Positions 1 to 7,441 of a stretch of DNA of 41,101 nt are shown here, piece after piece. Origin of the DNA: Spirochaetales bacterium (GTDB taxonomy: Bacteria > Spirochaetota > Spirochaetia > DSM-27196 > Alkalispirochaetaceae); assembly GCA_028282545.1 (NCBI GenBank), contig JANQHT010000043.1:1-41101 (forward strand), read 5' to 3'. The notes under the pieces were generated by a model. It ran no database searches. It saw only the letters and a list, made by a program, of their open reading frames with translations, and was not told the DNA's origin. A program made the translations under genes and the position numbers. Every line of letters begins with the position of its first letter. Within the stretch, counting starts at the first letter, position 1.

Positions 1-1354
1 CGAACTCAGCATGAGTCCACTGCGTGAGTCTATTACCGGGCGTCTCCGACTGCAAGATCGTGTTGAGCTGTGCCATCATCACGCCGTCGCCACTGCGATA
101 TGCAACATACTGCGCGTACGCGCGCGCCCACACCTCACACGGATCGGTCAGGTAATGCGCTCGCGATCGAGGGAGGCTTCCAATTGTTCGAAACGTGTCC
201 GTGTCAACCGATCGAGAGAGAACCTCATTCATCGCACCACTGAGACGATTGAGGCTAGTAAACCCACCTCCCGGCAAACCACTGTAGTCCAGAAAATGAC
301 CGATCTCGTGGGCTACCGTTAGTTCCAGATGATCGCCGGACGCGATCCGGATGTCCCCTGGTGCGCCACCTGGAACGTACCTGAACGCACCGTGAAACGA
401 CGTTGAACTGGAACTCTTGACGTCGAGTTTCGGCAAGGGGCCGTCCCCATGAACGCTTCTGATCGCGGCAACCACCCGCTCGTACGCTTCCCGTCTGTGC
501 CCTCGCATTCGCGGCACGAGTCGATCCGACACCGGGGTGCCGCCGGCGGCAGACGGGCGTAGGGTGTTCGATAGCTCCCGGTCCTTCTCGGCGAACGACC
601 GACGTGCCACGGTCGATCGACCGGCCCCCGGGTTCCACGCAAAGCCTGGATCAATGCCGACCGGAATGCGTTCGGTGGCTCCTGTCCGTCGGTTGACAAA
701 GGTGCGGTACGACACCGACGGTCGTTTGGTCGTCACCGTTGTTGATCCGCCGCCGCGACCGTCCGCGGTAACCGGATTCCGGATACCATCGCGCTGCAAT
801 CGATCCGCCGTTCGTCTGGTAACGAATCGTGCGTAGCACTTGCACCCCCAACCGTTCGGCGGGAAATGCGTATCCCAGAACGGATCATCCTTCGGCAGGA
901 GCAGTCCGTGCCACGCTCGGTGTTGCTTCCGATGATTGCGGCTCGGTCCGTTGAGATAGAGAATGTGCGTGTGCGCGGTGCTCTCCTGTCCGCGTTGCCA
1001 GCGACCGTAGGAGTACGCTGTTCGCAGGTTCGTCCGATAGATCGTCCGAAGCCGACGCATACTCCCGAGCTGAGCCGGCACCAACTCTCCCGTCAACGGA
1101 TCGACGGTCTCCTTCTTCCCCCACCACCCTTTGCTCTGGAGTGTAGGCGCCAAACCGTTGGCGAACGATCGAAACGTCTCTCCGTTCTCGATCGCGCTCT
1201 CGACCGCCGATTTGATGTCCGTAAGCACGTCGACCTGCATAGCCTTCGCAACGGAAAACGCGGTGGCGTGCTCCTCGTTCCAGATATCGAGATAGCTAAA
1301 CTCGGTTCGAAGCTGCTTCCGTTTGATGAAGTCGAGCGCTTCCCGCGGGATCAT
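1..1354 (-). CDS. Mu F-like (MuF) minor head protein with C-terminal HEIGH zinc-peptidase-like domain; 3' end beyond window
   Basis: Virion head-assembly protein of the Mu gpF / SPP1 gp7 family, which binds the portal-proximal capsid and can be ejected with DNA. I translated the minus strand by hand from ATG 1354 (GGAGG six bases upstream) and found 451 codons with no stop before the window edge. Residues about 95-180 hold the MuF core, with RTIYRTNLRTAYSYGRWQ and the signature PPNGWGCKCYARF; IDPGFAWNPG near 234 is also typical of the family. A separate tail domain follows: AHEIGHFLD at 348-356 is an HExxH zinc motif, and DPCEVWARAYAQYV at 404-417 supplies a plausible third ligand (E407). It lies 57 bases after the portal gene with a terminator between. 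The MuF call is secure. The tail as an active protease is inference; it could be a structural or effector domain. Confidence 0.85.
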   Translation of the reverse strand, partial: MIPREALDFIKRKQLRTEFSYLDIWNEEHATAFSVAKAMQVDVLTDIKSAVESAIENGETFRSFANGLAPTLQSKGWWGKKETVDPLTGELVPAQLGSMRRLRTIYRTNLRTAYSYGRWQRGQESTAHTHILYLNGPSRNHRKQHRAWHGLLLPKDDPFWDTHFPPNGWGCKCYARFVTRRTADRLQRDGIRNPVTADGRGGGSTTVTTKRPSVSYRTFVNRRTGATERIPVGIDPGFAWNPGAGRSTVARRSFAEKDRELSNTLRPSAAGGTPVSDRLVPRMRGHRREAYERVVAAIRSVHGDGPLPKLDVKSSSSTSFHGAFRYVPGGAPGDIRIASGDHLELTVAHEIGHFLDYSGLPGGGFTSLNRLSGAMNEVLSRSVDTDTFRTIGSLPRSRAHYLTDPCEVWARAYAQYVAYRSGDGVMMAQLNTILQSETPGNRLTQWTHAEF

Positions 1355-1368
1355 CGGTCCTCCAAACG

Positions 1369-1394
1369 AAAAAAGCCCCGTCGCGTCACGGGGC
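1369..1394 (-). terminator. Rho-independent terminator between portal and MuF genes
   Basis: Read on the minus strand, a 7-bp perfect stem (GCCCCGT / ACGGGGC at 1388-1394 and 1375-1381) with a 6-base loop is followed directly by six T residues. It lies after the portal stop at 1412 and before the MuF ribosome-binding site. It probably lowers, rather than abolishes, expression of the head genes beyond it. Confidence 0.75.
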
Positions 1395-1411
1395 CACGAC
1401 ATGCAGGCGCG

Positions 1412-3004
1412 CTAATCACTATCGAACTCTTCCATTCCGAGGATTCTGGCTTTGAACGTCGCCACGGCCATCAGCTCCGCGGTTCTGTCCGCCGGCCATT
1501 CGGCCGTGAGAGTCTCCAGTTGCCGTGTGAACTCGGCGTAGGTTGAACTCGCCGCAAGCGCTTTCCCCAGGACCGCCTCGATATCGCCAGTGATCTCCAC
1601 GAAGTCGGCCTCTTCGGCTTCGGTGACCAGGTCCTCTTCCACCAACTCGATGCCCTGACTGTTCAGGGCAAGAGCGGCATTCGTCGCATCGTCCGTATCC
1701 GACTCCTGATCGTCCTTCGACTCGATCGCCACACCGCCAATTGTCTCGTCGTCGTCTTCCGGGCGACTCAACCCGAGCATTGAACGAATTTCGTCGGCGC
1801 GAACCTTGAGCCCCATGGGACCCAACTTCTCCACGCTTTCAACGACGATTTTGACGTCCTGTGTTTCGATCTGTTGGAGCAGCACGCGAGGGTAGTGCTC
1901 TTGCGGTCCAAAGTTGAACAGAACGTACGGGCGCACGACGTCCCGGTTCAGTGTTCGGGAGAGCTGCACCGCATCTGCGGCAACGATGTCCTGGCGAACC
2001 TCGTTGTGCACCTCCGCCTGGGAGCGACTCGATCCGTCGTCCGTGGTCATCGTCTGACCGAGCACGAGTTTGCTCAATTGCGAGTCGCACCACTTCGCCA
2101 GGCGTTCGTAGACCTGGGCGCTCGCACTTTTATTCGATGATTCAACGATATCGATGAGCATGCTGTCCGGGATGACTGCTCCCACGTCGCTCCCGATCGC
2201 CGCGACGGCTCGCTTCAACGTCGCTATGTCGTCCTTGGTCGCCTTCCGTCCGTATTTGCCGAGTCGAACCGGGTACCCGTACCGGTCAACGAATGCGGCC
2301 CAGCTCGTGACGTCGTAGGATTTCACCAGCCACAGGAAGAGGGCAGTGTATGCCAACCCACCCAGGATCTGGGGGCCGGATCGAAGGAGCGGCTCGTGCA
2401 CGACGAACTTGTATGGTTTCAGCGGTGTTGCGTCAGTGCCTCGGGGATCCCGAAGGAGGAGCGTTCGTCCGTCCTTCTCGTCGTATTTGAACCAGCGTTG
2501 GTCTCGCCATAGGTAGCGAGCGGGCTTCCACACCCGCTCGGAAGTGTCCCAGATGATCTCGTTGACGGCGAACCCTTTGCCGAGTGCGTCCAGGCTGTTT
2601 TTCAGAAGATCGAGAATCGCTGGGTTCTCAACGATGTCGGTTTTGATGGCCGCGGCGATCTCCTGTGCCTGGTCGTCTTCGCCTCCCGGTTTGACAACCA
2701 TGTCGAGGGACTCGACGGCCGCTTTCCGAGTTGAGAGGACCGATCCGTAGTGGGCGTCCCGGCGTTCGATCTCCTGAGCGAGTTCGAGGTATTCCGCCGG
2801 GTTTTCGCCCTGACGGACGGCGATCATGATTTCACCGAGTCGCGCGGGTGTGATGCTGCTCATGAGAACGGTATCGCTCCAGGGACTCCGGTTGGAGTTC
2901 GGCACCGGCGTGGCGTCCTGTTGCACCAGGTCCTTTTCGGAGACAACGGGCTCGTTATCGCCGCTCCGACGGATCTTTGACATCAGGTCGTTCAGTCGTC
3001 CCAT
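1412..3004 (-). CDS. Mu gp29-like portal protein (DUF935 family)
   Basis: Portal of the phage head: the dodecameric ring through which DNA is packaged and ejected. The 530-residue product matches the DUF935 / Mu gp29 family in length and landmarks: an N-terminal PARLGEIMIAVRQGENPAEY segment, ERRDAHYGSVLSTRKAAV around 85-105, WRDQRWFKYD, a region around 230-250 with VKSYDVTSWAAFVDRYGYPV, and LVLGQTMTTDDGSSRSQAEVH near 315-335. The C-terminal ~100 residues are acidic and less conserved. Its ATG (3004) lies inside the end of the terminase gene, a 13-base overlap, so the two are probably translationally coupled. Downstream is a terminator and then the MuF gene. The start is not in doubt because the overlap leaves little room for another. 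Confidence 0.92.
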   Translation of the reverse strand: MGRLNDLMSKIRRSGDNEPVVSEKDLVQQDATPVPNSNRSPWSDTVLMSSITPARLGEIMIAVRQGENPAEYLELAQEIERRDAHYGSVLSTRKAAVESLDMVVKPGGEDDQAQEIAAAIKTDIVENPAILDLLKNSLDALGKGFAVNEIIWDTSERVWKPARYLWRDQRWFKYDEKDGRTLLLRDPRGTDATPLKPYKFVVHEPLLRSGPQILGGLAYTALFLWLVKSYDVTSWAAFVDRYGYPVRLGKYGRKATKDDIATLKRAVAAIGSDVGAVIPDSMLIDIVESSNKSASAQVYERLAKWCDSQLSKLVLGQTMTTDDGSSRSQAEVHNEVRQDIVAADAVQLSRTLNRDVVRPYVLFNFGPQEHYPRVLLQQIETQDVKIVVESVEKLGPMGLKVRADEIRSMLGLSRPEDDDETIGGVAIESKDDQESDTDDATNAALALNSQGIELVEEDLVTEAEEADFVEITGDIEAVLGKALAASSTYAEFTRQLETLTAEWPADRTAELMAVATFKARILGMEEFDSD

Positions 3005-4485
3005 GGATTCCGCTCCTGCATTCGGTACGGGTTGATCGTTTCAACACCGTGGTACTCGTACGGATGGTGTCCGCCGACACCGTCCTCGTTCGCAGCAAAA
3101 ACGGCGAGACACATCGCGATTGCCGCGTCGCCGTGACGCTTCGCTTTGCTGTCACCGGTGCGTTCGAGGACCTGCGGAACGCCCTGTTTCAGGCCGATGG
3201 TCCTGAAGTCGTCCCGCACAAACGGGTCGGCCGGGACGGACGTTTCCCTGTCTTCGATGCGGCTCTTGAGTTTTGGGAAGTTCTCTTGATACCAACCTCG
3301 CGAAAGCATCACCTGATGGACGTACCCGGGCCATTCCTGGGCTACCAGCTCGGCGATCATTTGGCCATTCCCCCGAGAGTCGAACGCGGCCGCACCGAAT
3401 ACCGGGAGTGTCTCAAGGCATAGAAAAACGGTCTGTCGCTGCTGATCGAACGGGATGTTTCGCATCTCGATCTCGAGCACGGTCATCAGATCGCCGTTCT
3501 GTTGCTCCTCCAGGAACCATAGTGAGGTGAGGTCGCCCGAACGGCCAAAGTCTTCGCCCATATACACCATTCTCGAGAGCGCTTCGAGGATCGGGCGCAC
3601 CTCGCTGTCGAACCACCGTTTGATGGTGCGCTCCCTCCGCGTTTGCTTCTCCCAGGTGAACGAATCATCTTTCTCGAGACGGATAACTGGAATCGAGTCG
3701 TCCACGATTGAATCGATGAGCGCACGAGAGAAGTACCGTTGTCCCGACCGTTTTGGAATACAGAGAAGCTCCTCGTCCGCGTCGTCTCCGTAGAAGGCGA
3801 AGAGTTCTTCGCGCCACTTCGACTCGGCAGCAGTGGACCACTCGAGTCCTCGAACCAGGCAGATCCGTTCGAACAGCCCGGCTCGAAGTGCATCGTCGAT
3901 CGTGATGTGATGGAGGCTATAGCCCAGCTTTCCGTCTTTGATCTGCTTCAGCAAATCGTTGAACTCGTTATCATCACCGTTGTGCGTGGAGAGTATCCGG
4001 ACCTGGCCACCCCACATGAGGAACGCCATTGCGGCTTTGAGCAAATCCGCGAGATCGTCGACGAACGCGGCCTCGTCTATGACCGCGCGACCCTGCTTTG
4101 ATCGGAGATTCCGCGACTCCGACGGCATACCCCAGATCTCATACCCGCTCGCAAACTGGATTCGGTAGACGGTAATGTCCTTGTCACCGTCGTCCAGAAC
4201 GACTTCTTCCAATTCCGAGGCGGCGGCGCCGATCATCTTCGCCCAGAACGCGCAGTCCTTCACGAACTGCTTCGTCATCTCTTTGTTGTAGGATACGTAG
4301 TAGGTATTTTGGCCGCCGGCGGGACGGCTCTTCGCTGCCTGAATGACCGAATCGAGCGCCTCCACGTACGAGGCGCCGATCCGACGGGACTTCTCCCAGA
4401 CCTTGACGTCCGATCGATCGTCCATCCACGCTTTCTGATACGGGAGGAGAATGTCGTCTGGTGTCTGAGTCATTGCGGATTCCAC
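2992..4485 (-). CDS. Mu gp28-like large terminase (ATPase-nuclease)
   Basis: Packaging motor subunit that uses ATP to pump DNA through the portal and cuts it when the head is full. The 497-residue protein has an N-terminal ATPase half: a variant Walker A-like segment WEKSRRIGASY near residue 30 and Walker B GRAVIDEAAF near 130-140, followed by the coupling segment RILSTHNGDDNEF. The C-terminal RNase-H-like nuclease half shows MGEDFGRSGDLTSLW around 310 and a late acidic site KRHGDAAIAMCLA near 455. The order gp27-gp28-gp29 is as in Mu. The GTG at 4485 follows AGAGG at a normal distance; an in-frame ATG at 4473 is the alternative start. It begins 8 bases after the small terminase gene and overlaps the portal gene. 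Confidence 0.9.
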   Translation of the reverse strand: MESAMTQTPDDILLPYQKAWMDDRSDVKVWEKSRRIGASYVEALDSVIQAAKSRPAGGQNTYYVSYNKEMTKQFVKDCAFWAKMIGAAASELEEVVLDDGDKDITVYRIQFASGYEIWGMPSESRNLRSKQGRAVIDEAAFVDDLADLLKAAMAFLMWGGQVRILSTHNGDDNEFNDLLKQIKDGKLGYSLHHITIDDALRAGLFERICLVRGLEWSTAAESKWREELFAFYGDDADEELLCIPKRSGQRYFSRALIDSIVDDSIPVIRLEKDDSFTWEKQTRRERTIKRWFDSEVRPILEALSRMVYMGEDFGRSGDLTSLWFLEEQQNGDLMTVLEIEMRNIPFDQQRQTVFLCLETLPVFGAAAFDSRGNGQMIAELVAQEWPGYVHQVMLSRGWYQENFPKLKSRIEDRETSVPADPFVRDDFRTIGLKQGVPQVLERTGDSKAKRHGDAAIAMCLAVFAANEDGVGGHHPYEYHGVETINPYRMQERNPWDD

Positions 4486-4493
4486 GACCGCCT

Positions 4494-5051
4494 CTACAAT
4501 CCGAGGATCTGGCGCTTGATTCGTTCGACGGCGTCAGCCGACAAACCACTGGCTTTGGCGGTCTCTTCTGCCGCCGCGGCTGCTTCCACGAGTGCGTCAT
4601 GCCGAATCGCCTTCTCGCGTTCGGCGTTTACGGTGGCTGCCTGTTCGAGATCCTTGATGCTTCGACTCACCTTCTGGATGATGAACGCCAAGTCCGCGAG
4701 GTGTTCCGGGTTGGTCTCGTCTTCCTTTATCTCCTCGAGGTTGATGAGGAGATCGAACGCGACCATGCGAACCTGTTCGTTGATGATCTTGCCGAGTTTG
4801 TTTTGCCGCTCTTCGCCGTACTTCTCAAGGTAGAGATCCGCTACCTCCCGCGCCTGTTTGTTCCGCTCGGCGAAACGCGCCATCTTCTTCGCGTACCGAT
4901 TCACGGCGCTCTTGCTGACAACCCGTTCGCCGGCTTCTGCGTTGATCACGTCGGCCACAGCCTGTTGCGTGACGTTCGGATCGGCCAGCAGTTCAACGAG
5001 GCGCTTTCTGAGATCCGGATCAAGTTTCTCGATTGACGATCGTTGACCCAC
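4494..5051 (-). CDS. Mu gp27-like small terminase (DUF3486 family)
   Basis: Small terminase-type protein expected to recognise phage DNA and load the large terminase. The 185-residue sequence has the DUF3486 pattern: an N-terminal helix-turn-helix region with SSIEKLDPDLRKRLVELLAD and QAVADVINAEAGERVVSKSAVNRY, then a long helical, charged region (ARFAERNKQAREVADLYLEK...) and a helical tail ending KRQILGL. The start is GTG 5051, two bases after the stop of the preceding gene. Its place directly ahead of the large terminase supports the assignment. DNA binding is inferred from the family, not shown. Confidence 0.88.
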   Translation of the reverse strand: MGQRSSIEKLDPDLRKRLVELLADPNVTQQAVADVINAEAGERVVSKSAVNRYAKKMARFAERNKQAREVADLYLEKYGEERQNKLGKIINEQVRMVAFDLLINLEEIKEDETNPEHLADLAFIIQKVSRSIKDLEQAATVNAEREKAIRHDALVEAAAAAEETAKASGLSADAVERIKRQILGL

Positions 5052-5053
5052 GA

Positions 5054-5344
5054 CTACTCCGGGAGCGGTCGCTCGATGCCTGCAACCTGGGCATGGCCAC
5101 GCGCGACATCGACACCGGCGCGTGTAAGCTTCGCCACGAGAACGCCGTTGCCAAGCTCGTCAACTGTGACAAGACTCTCACGTTCCAGCCACCGTATATG
5201 CTCATCAACGCGGGAGATGCCAATCCCGTGACCGTAGAGATTCAACAGGCGTTGCAGCATCTCGTTTGAGAGGCTGAAATCGTTGTCCTGCTCCATCCCC
5301 TGGAGCATGATGATTCGTTGATTCGGCGCGAAGATGTCACTCAT
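5054..5344 (-). CDS. Mu gp26-like small winged-helix-type phage protein
   Basis: A 96-residue protein in the position of Mu gp26, similar to the short phage proteins often named VpaChn25_0724 family. The sequence reads as a compact winged helix: NEMLQRLLNLYGHGIGISRV (helices), DEHIRWLERESLVTVDEL (recognition helix and wing), then KLTRAGVDVARGHAQVAGIERP, a tail typical of the family. Its role is unknown; a packaging or regulatory function is suggested only by its constant place between the gp25- and gp27-like genes. The ATG at 5344 overlaps the previous stop as ATGA. Confidence 0.75.
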   Translation of the reverse strand: MSDIFAPNQRIIMLQGMEQDNDFSLSNEMLQRLLNLYGHGIGISRVDEHIRWLERESLVTVDELGNGVLVAKLTRAGVDVARGHAQVAGIERPLPE

Positions 5345-5733
5345 GAGGACCCCTCGTTGATGTACTTCTCCTGGATGATCCGCAGGATCATCGTGTTTCC
5401 TTGCAACTCCGATTGAACCCCGGACATCTCCGATTCAACCTTTCCCAAGCGCTCAGAGATCGACGCGAACGTGCGGTTTTCGAGTTCGTAAATCCGAGCA
5501 TGGAGCGCCTGGACGTCCTCACGGCGTTTGTCGTCGACGGCGATAATCCGTGTTCCAACCTCTTTCTTGAAGGACTCAATCGCACCATTGAGTTCTTTCC
5601 CGAGGAGCTGTTGCTGTTCCTCTCTGTCACGCTTCAATCGGTTGTTCAGCGTTACCAACGCAACGACGAAGATGCCGGCCGATACGAGCGTACCGATGAT
5701 CGCGATCGTCAGACTCGCGGATTCAGCGTTCAT
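5341..5733 (-). CDS. Mu gp25-like membrane-anchored coiled-coil protein (DUF2730-like)
   Basis: A 130-residue protein with one N-terminal transmembrane helix (LTIAIIGTLVSAGIFVVALV, about residues 8-27), followed by a charged stretch and a long coiled coil (about 35-120) rich in E, K, Q and R. This matches the layout of DUF2730 / Mu gp25 proteins, which sit in the same place in Mu-like late operons and have no settled function. The ATG at 5733 overlaps the stop of the lipoprotein gene (ATGA), so it is coupled to the lysis genes. A role at the membrane is inferred from the helix. Confidence 0.7.
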   Translation of the reverse strand: MNAESASLTIAIIGTLVSAGIFVVALVTLNNRLKRDREEQQQLLGKELNGAIESFKKEVGTRIIAVDDKRREDVQALHARIYELENRTFASISERLGKVESEMSGVQSELQGNTMILRIIQEKYINEGSS

Positions 5734-6080
5734 TGCGTTTCACTCTCCGGGTAGGCGGAGCGGTAGTATTCGATGGTCGCGCGGAGGTCGGCGATCTCAC
5801 GACGGTACTCGATGATATTCTCGCGCATGGCACGATAGTTCTCGTACGTCAACAGAAGCCCCGGGGGGATATCCGCCAGATCGGAGTACTCGTTGATGTC
5901 GTGGAACTCGACGGACGTCGTTTCCGCCGGCGACGGGACCGCCGGGTGCACGATCGCCGTTTCCACATAGACCACTTCCGGCTCGGCGGGCCTGATCGTC
6001 CTGCACGAATCAAGGGAAAAGACTGTTAGCGTCGTCAACGAGATCGCTATCAGAAGTCTCATCCACGAGAGCTTTTTCAT
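5730..6080 (-). CDS. Probable o-spanin (Rz1-type outer-membrane lipoprotein)
   Basis: A 116-residue lipoprotein: MKKLSWMRLL, a hydrophobic stretch, then the lipobox LDSC with Cys26. The mature part has an extended proline-containing section (HPAVPSPAE) and a short coiled coil near the end (YRAMRENIIEYRREIADLRATI approximately 75-100). Spanins join inner and outer membranes and break the outer membrane at lysis. The assignment rests on the lipobox and on the gene starting inside the 3' end of the i-spanin-like gene in another frame (71-base overlap), the classic Rz/Rz1 layout. I chose ATG 6080 because GAGG lies just upstream and the signal peptide follows; an upstream start would put polar residues ahead of it. 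No sequence-family match is claimed. Confidence 0.65.
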   Translation of the reverse strand: MKKLSWMRLLIAISLTTLTVFSLDSCRTIRPAEPEVVYVETAIVHPAVPSPAETTSVEFHDINEYSDLADIPPGLLLTYENYRAMRENIIEYRREIADLRATIEYYRSAYPESETQ

Positions 6081-6294
6081 GTGTTGCCTCGTTTCGGTTT
6101 GCCGTTTTGACATTGTCGAGTCGTCGGGCAGCGTTGATCTGCCGTTTCTGTCTGGACACCTCGGCCGACACAGACGCGTTCGCCTCGGCGAGCTGGGTAT
6201 TGCGGCGCTTGAGCATGGCGTTCCTCTTCAAGAGAAACGCCATGCTGACCAACAGCACCACGAATACGATAAGAACCGCGCTCACGTCGGTCAC
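6010..6294 (-). CDS. Probable i-spanin (Rz-type inner-membrane protein)
   Basis: A 94-residue protein with an N-terminal transmembrane helix (VSAVLIVFVVLLVSMAFLL, about residues 4-22) and then a periplasmic, charged coiled-coil region (KRNAMLKRRNTQLAEANASV... to about 75) and an acidic end. This is the architecture of inner-membrane spanins. It starts at GTG 6294 overlapping the previous stop (GTGA), and its last 71 bases overlap the lipoprotein gene in a different frame. The pair together is a better argument than either sequence alone. Confidence 0.62.
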   Translation of the reverse strand: MTDVSAVLIVFVVLLVSMAFLLKRNAMLKRRNTQLAEANASVSAEVSRQKRQINAARRLDNVKTANRNEATHEKALVDETSDSDLVDDANSLFP

Positions 6295-6737
6295 CCGGAA
6301 GACTCCGCAATCGGCGCCTTCGCAGCGGTTCGTTTTTTGGTCGATTTCGTGATGCCGGTTGCGACCTTGTTCGATTTCAAGCCCGCGATCACGATTGCGA
6401 TGATCCCGACGATACCAGGACCGAAAAACGCGATCGCGACTTCAAGGTCGACTCCGGATACGCGCTGCTTCACGACGGCGGAAACGAACAAGACCGTCAT
6501 GAGAACGATCGCAACGATGTACTTCCCGACGTCGGCGACAACGAACTGACCAGCAGGCAGATCACCGGTCCCACGAACCACCGCCTTGAGGTCCAGAGCG
6601 GTGTAGGCGCCGGCGGCCGCCAGGTAGACACCGGCAACGGCACCGATCACGACGGAACTCTCCAACATCGTGATCATCAACATCGTGATGATCGTTGCGA
6701 CGATCAGAAGAAACAGTTGCTTGTGACGGATTTTCAC
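6291..6737 (-). CDS. Multi-spanning phage membrane protein, holin candidate
   Basis: A 148-residue very hydrophobic protein with three or four predicted membrane helices: LFLLIVATIITMLMITML (8-25), VVIGAVAGVYLAAAGAYTAL (29-48), YIVAIVLMTVLFVSAVV (about 73-89) and VAIAFFGPGIVGIIAIVIAGL (about 99-119), ending in a basic tail (KSTKKRTAAKAP). It sits between the putative lysin and the spanins and overlaps the lysin stop (GTGA), which is where a holin would be expected. I recognise no specific holin family, so function is inferred from topology and position. Confidence 0.6.
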   Translation of the reverse strand: MKIRHKQLFLLIVATIITMLMITMLESSVVIGAVAGVYLAAAGAYTALDLKAVVRGTGDLPAGQFVVADVGKYIVAIVLMTVLFVSAVVKQRVSGVDLEVAIAFFGPGIVGIIAIVIAGLKSNKVATGITKSTKKRTAAKAPIAESSG

Positions 6738-7441
6738 GCAGCCTCCCGGGTGGAGTCACGCGACGGTCCAACGACGTGCGCCCAGACCGAGCGACTCCCG
6801 ATTGGTTTGATGATAGAAGCCCACTCTGTGGTGGACATCGATATGTTGTTGCCGTGGTGATCGCGATAGTCCTTGCGCCAGTTCCCGTACGGATCGTCGA
6901 TGATCCACGATTCAACTCGATCGGACGCCTGCGAATCGCGAAGCAGCTCTTCGGCAGTGGCCGGGCGTTGAAGTCGGAAACCGGCGAGGCTGACCACATG
7001 ATTGAGATCCCCGCCATTGGACATTGGAAACAATCCCGACAGTACGATCCCGCTCCCGTTCACGAGCACGTGTACCAACGTCGTGAGATCCCACTTTGTG
7101 TCGAACACCGACACCAGTTTCCTTGCGAGTCGGTTGGCAGCCCAGGTGAGCATCACATGCACCTCGTTCGGCGGGTACAGAGGTTTGCCTGTTCTCCGGT
7201 CAAACGCCCACGACGCTCGTTCGCGCATTTCCCGGTACGCTGATGGCGATTGGAGAAACCTGGTCAGATAGTCTTCCGGCTGTTCGTTTTTTGATGATTG
7301 AAGATCGATTCCGGCCTGTTTCAGCGCCATGATCATTGCCGTCGGTGCGCACGACGCGTGCGGTATGACCATGTTGTTTCGCTGCGTGTGGTAGTCGCTG
7401 TCAGCGGAAAAGTTCCAGACCCGGAACCGCCTCGGCCTCAT
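6734..7441 (-). CDS. C39-like (papain-fold) cysteine peptidase, probable phage lysin
   Basis: First gene of the phage late operon, 235 residues. It shows the layout of the C39-like peptidase fold: catalytic Cys in HASCAPTAMIMALKQAGIDL (Cys31), a later His in DLNHVVSLAGF (about 147), and an acidic partner in WIIDDPYGNWRKDY (about 178-190). C39-type domains cleave peptides; in the position of Mu lysozyme, ahead of a holin-like gene and spanins, the natural inference is cleavage of peptidoglycan peptides at lysis. No signal peptide is seen, so it would need the holin. The ATG at 7441 lacks a strong Shine-Dalgarno sequence; an in-frame ATG before VIPHASC (about 7372) is possible but would leave only a few residues ahead of the Cys. 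Confidence 0.62.
   Translation of the reverse strand: MRPRRFRVWNFSADSDYHTQRNNMVIPHASCAPTAMIMALKQAGIDLQSSKNEQPEDYLTRFLQSPSAYREMRERASWAFDRRTGKPLYPPNEVHVMLTWAANRLARKLVSVFDTKWDLTTLVHVLVNGSGIVLSGLFPMSNGGDLNHVVSLAGFRLQRPATAEELLRDSQASDRVESWIIDDPYGNWRKDYRDHHGNNISMSTTEWASIIKPIGSRSVWAHVVGPSRDSTREAA

Noticed and set aside
255-1127. Several short minus-strand frames and a 226-codon plus-strand frame (866-1546)
   Set aside because: The continuous frame from ATG 1354 to base 1 encodes a MuF protein; the others are its shadows.
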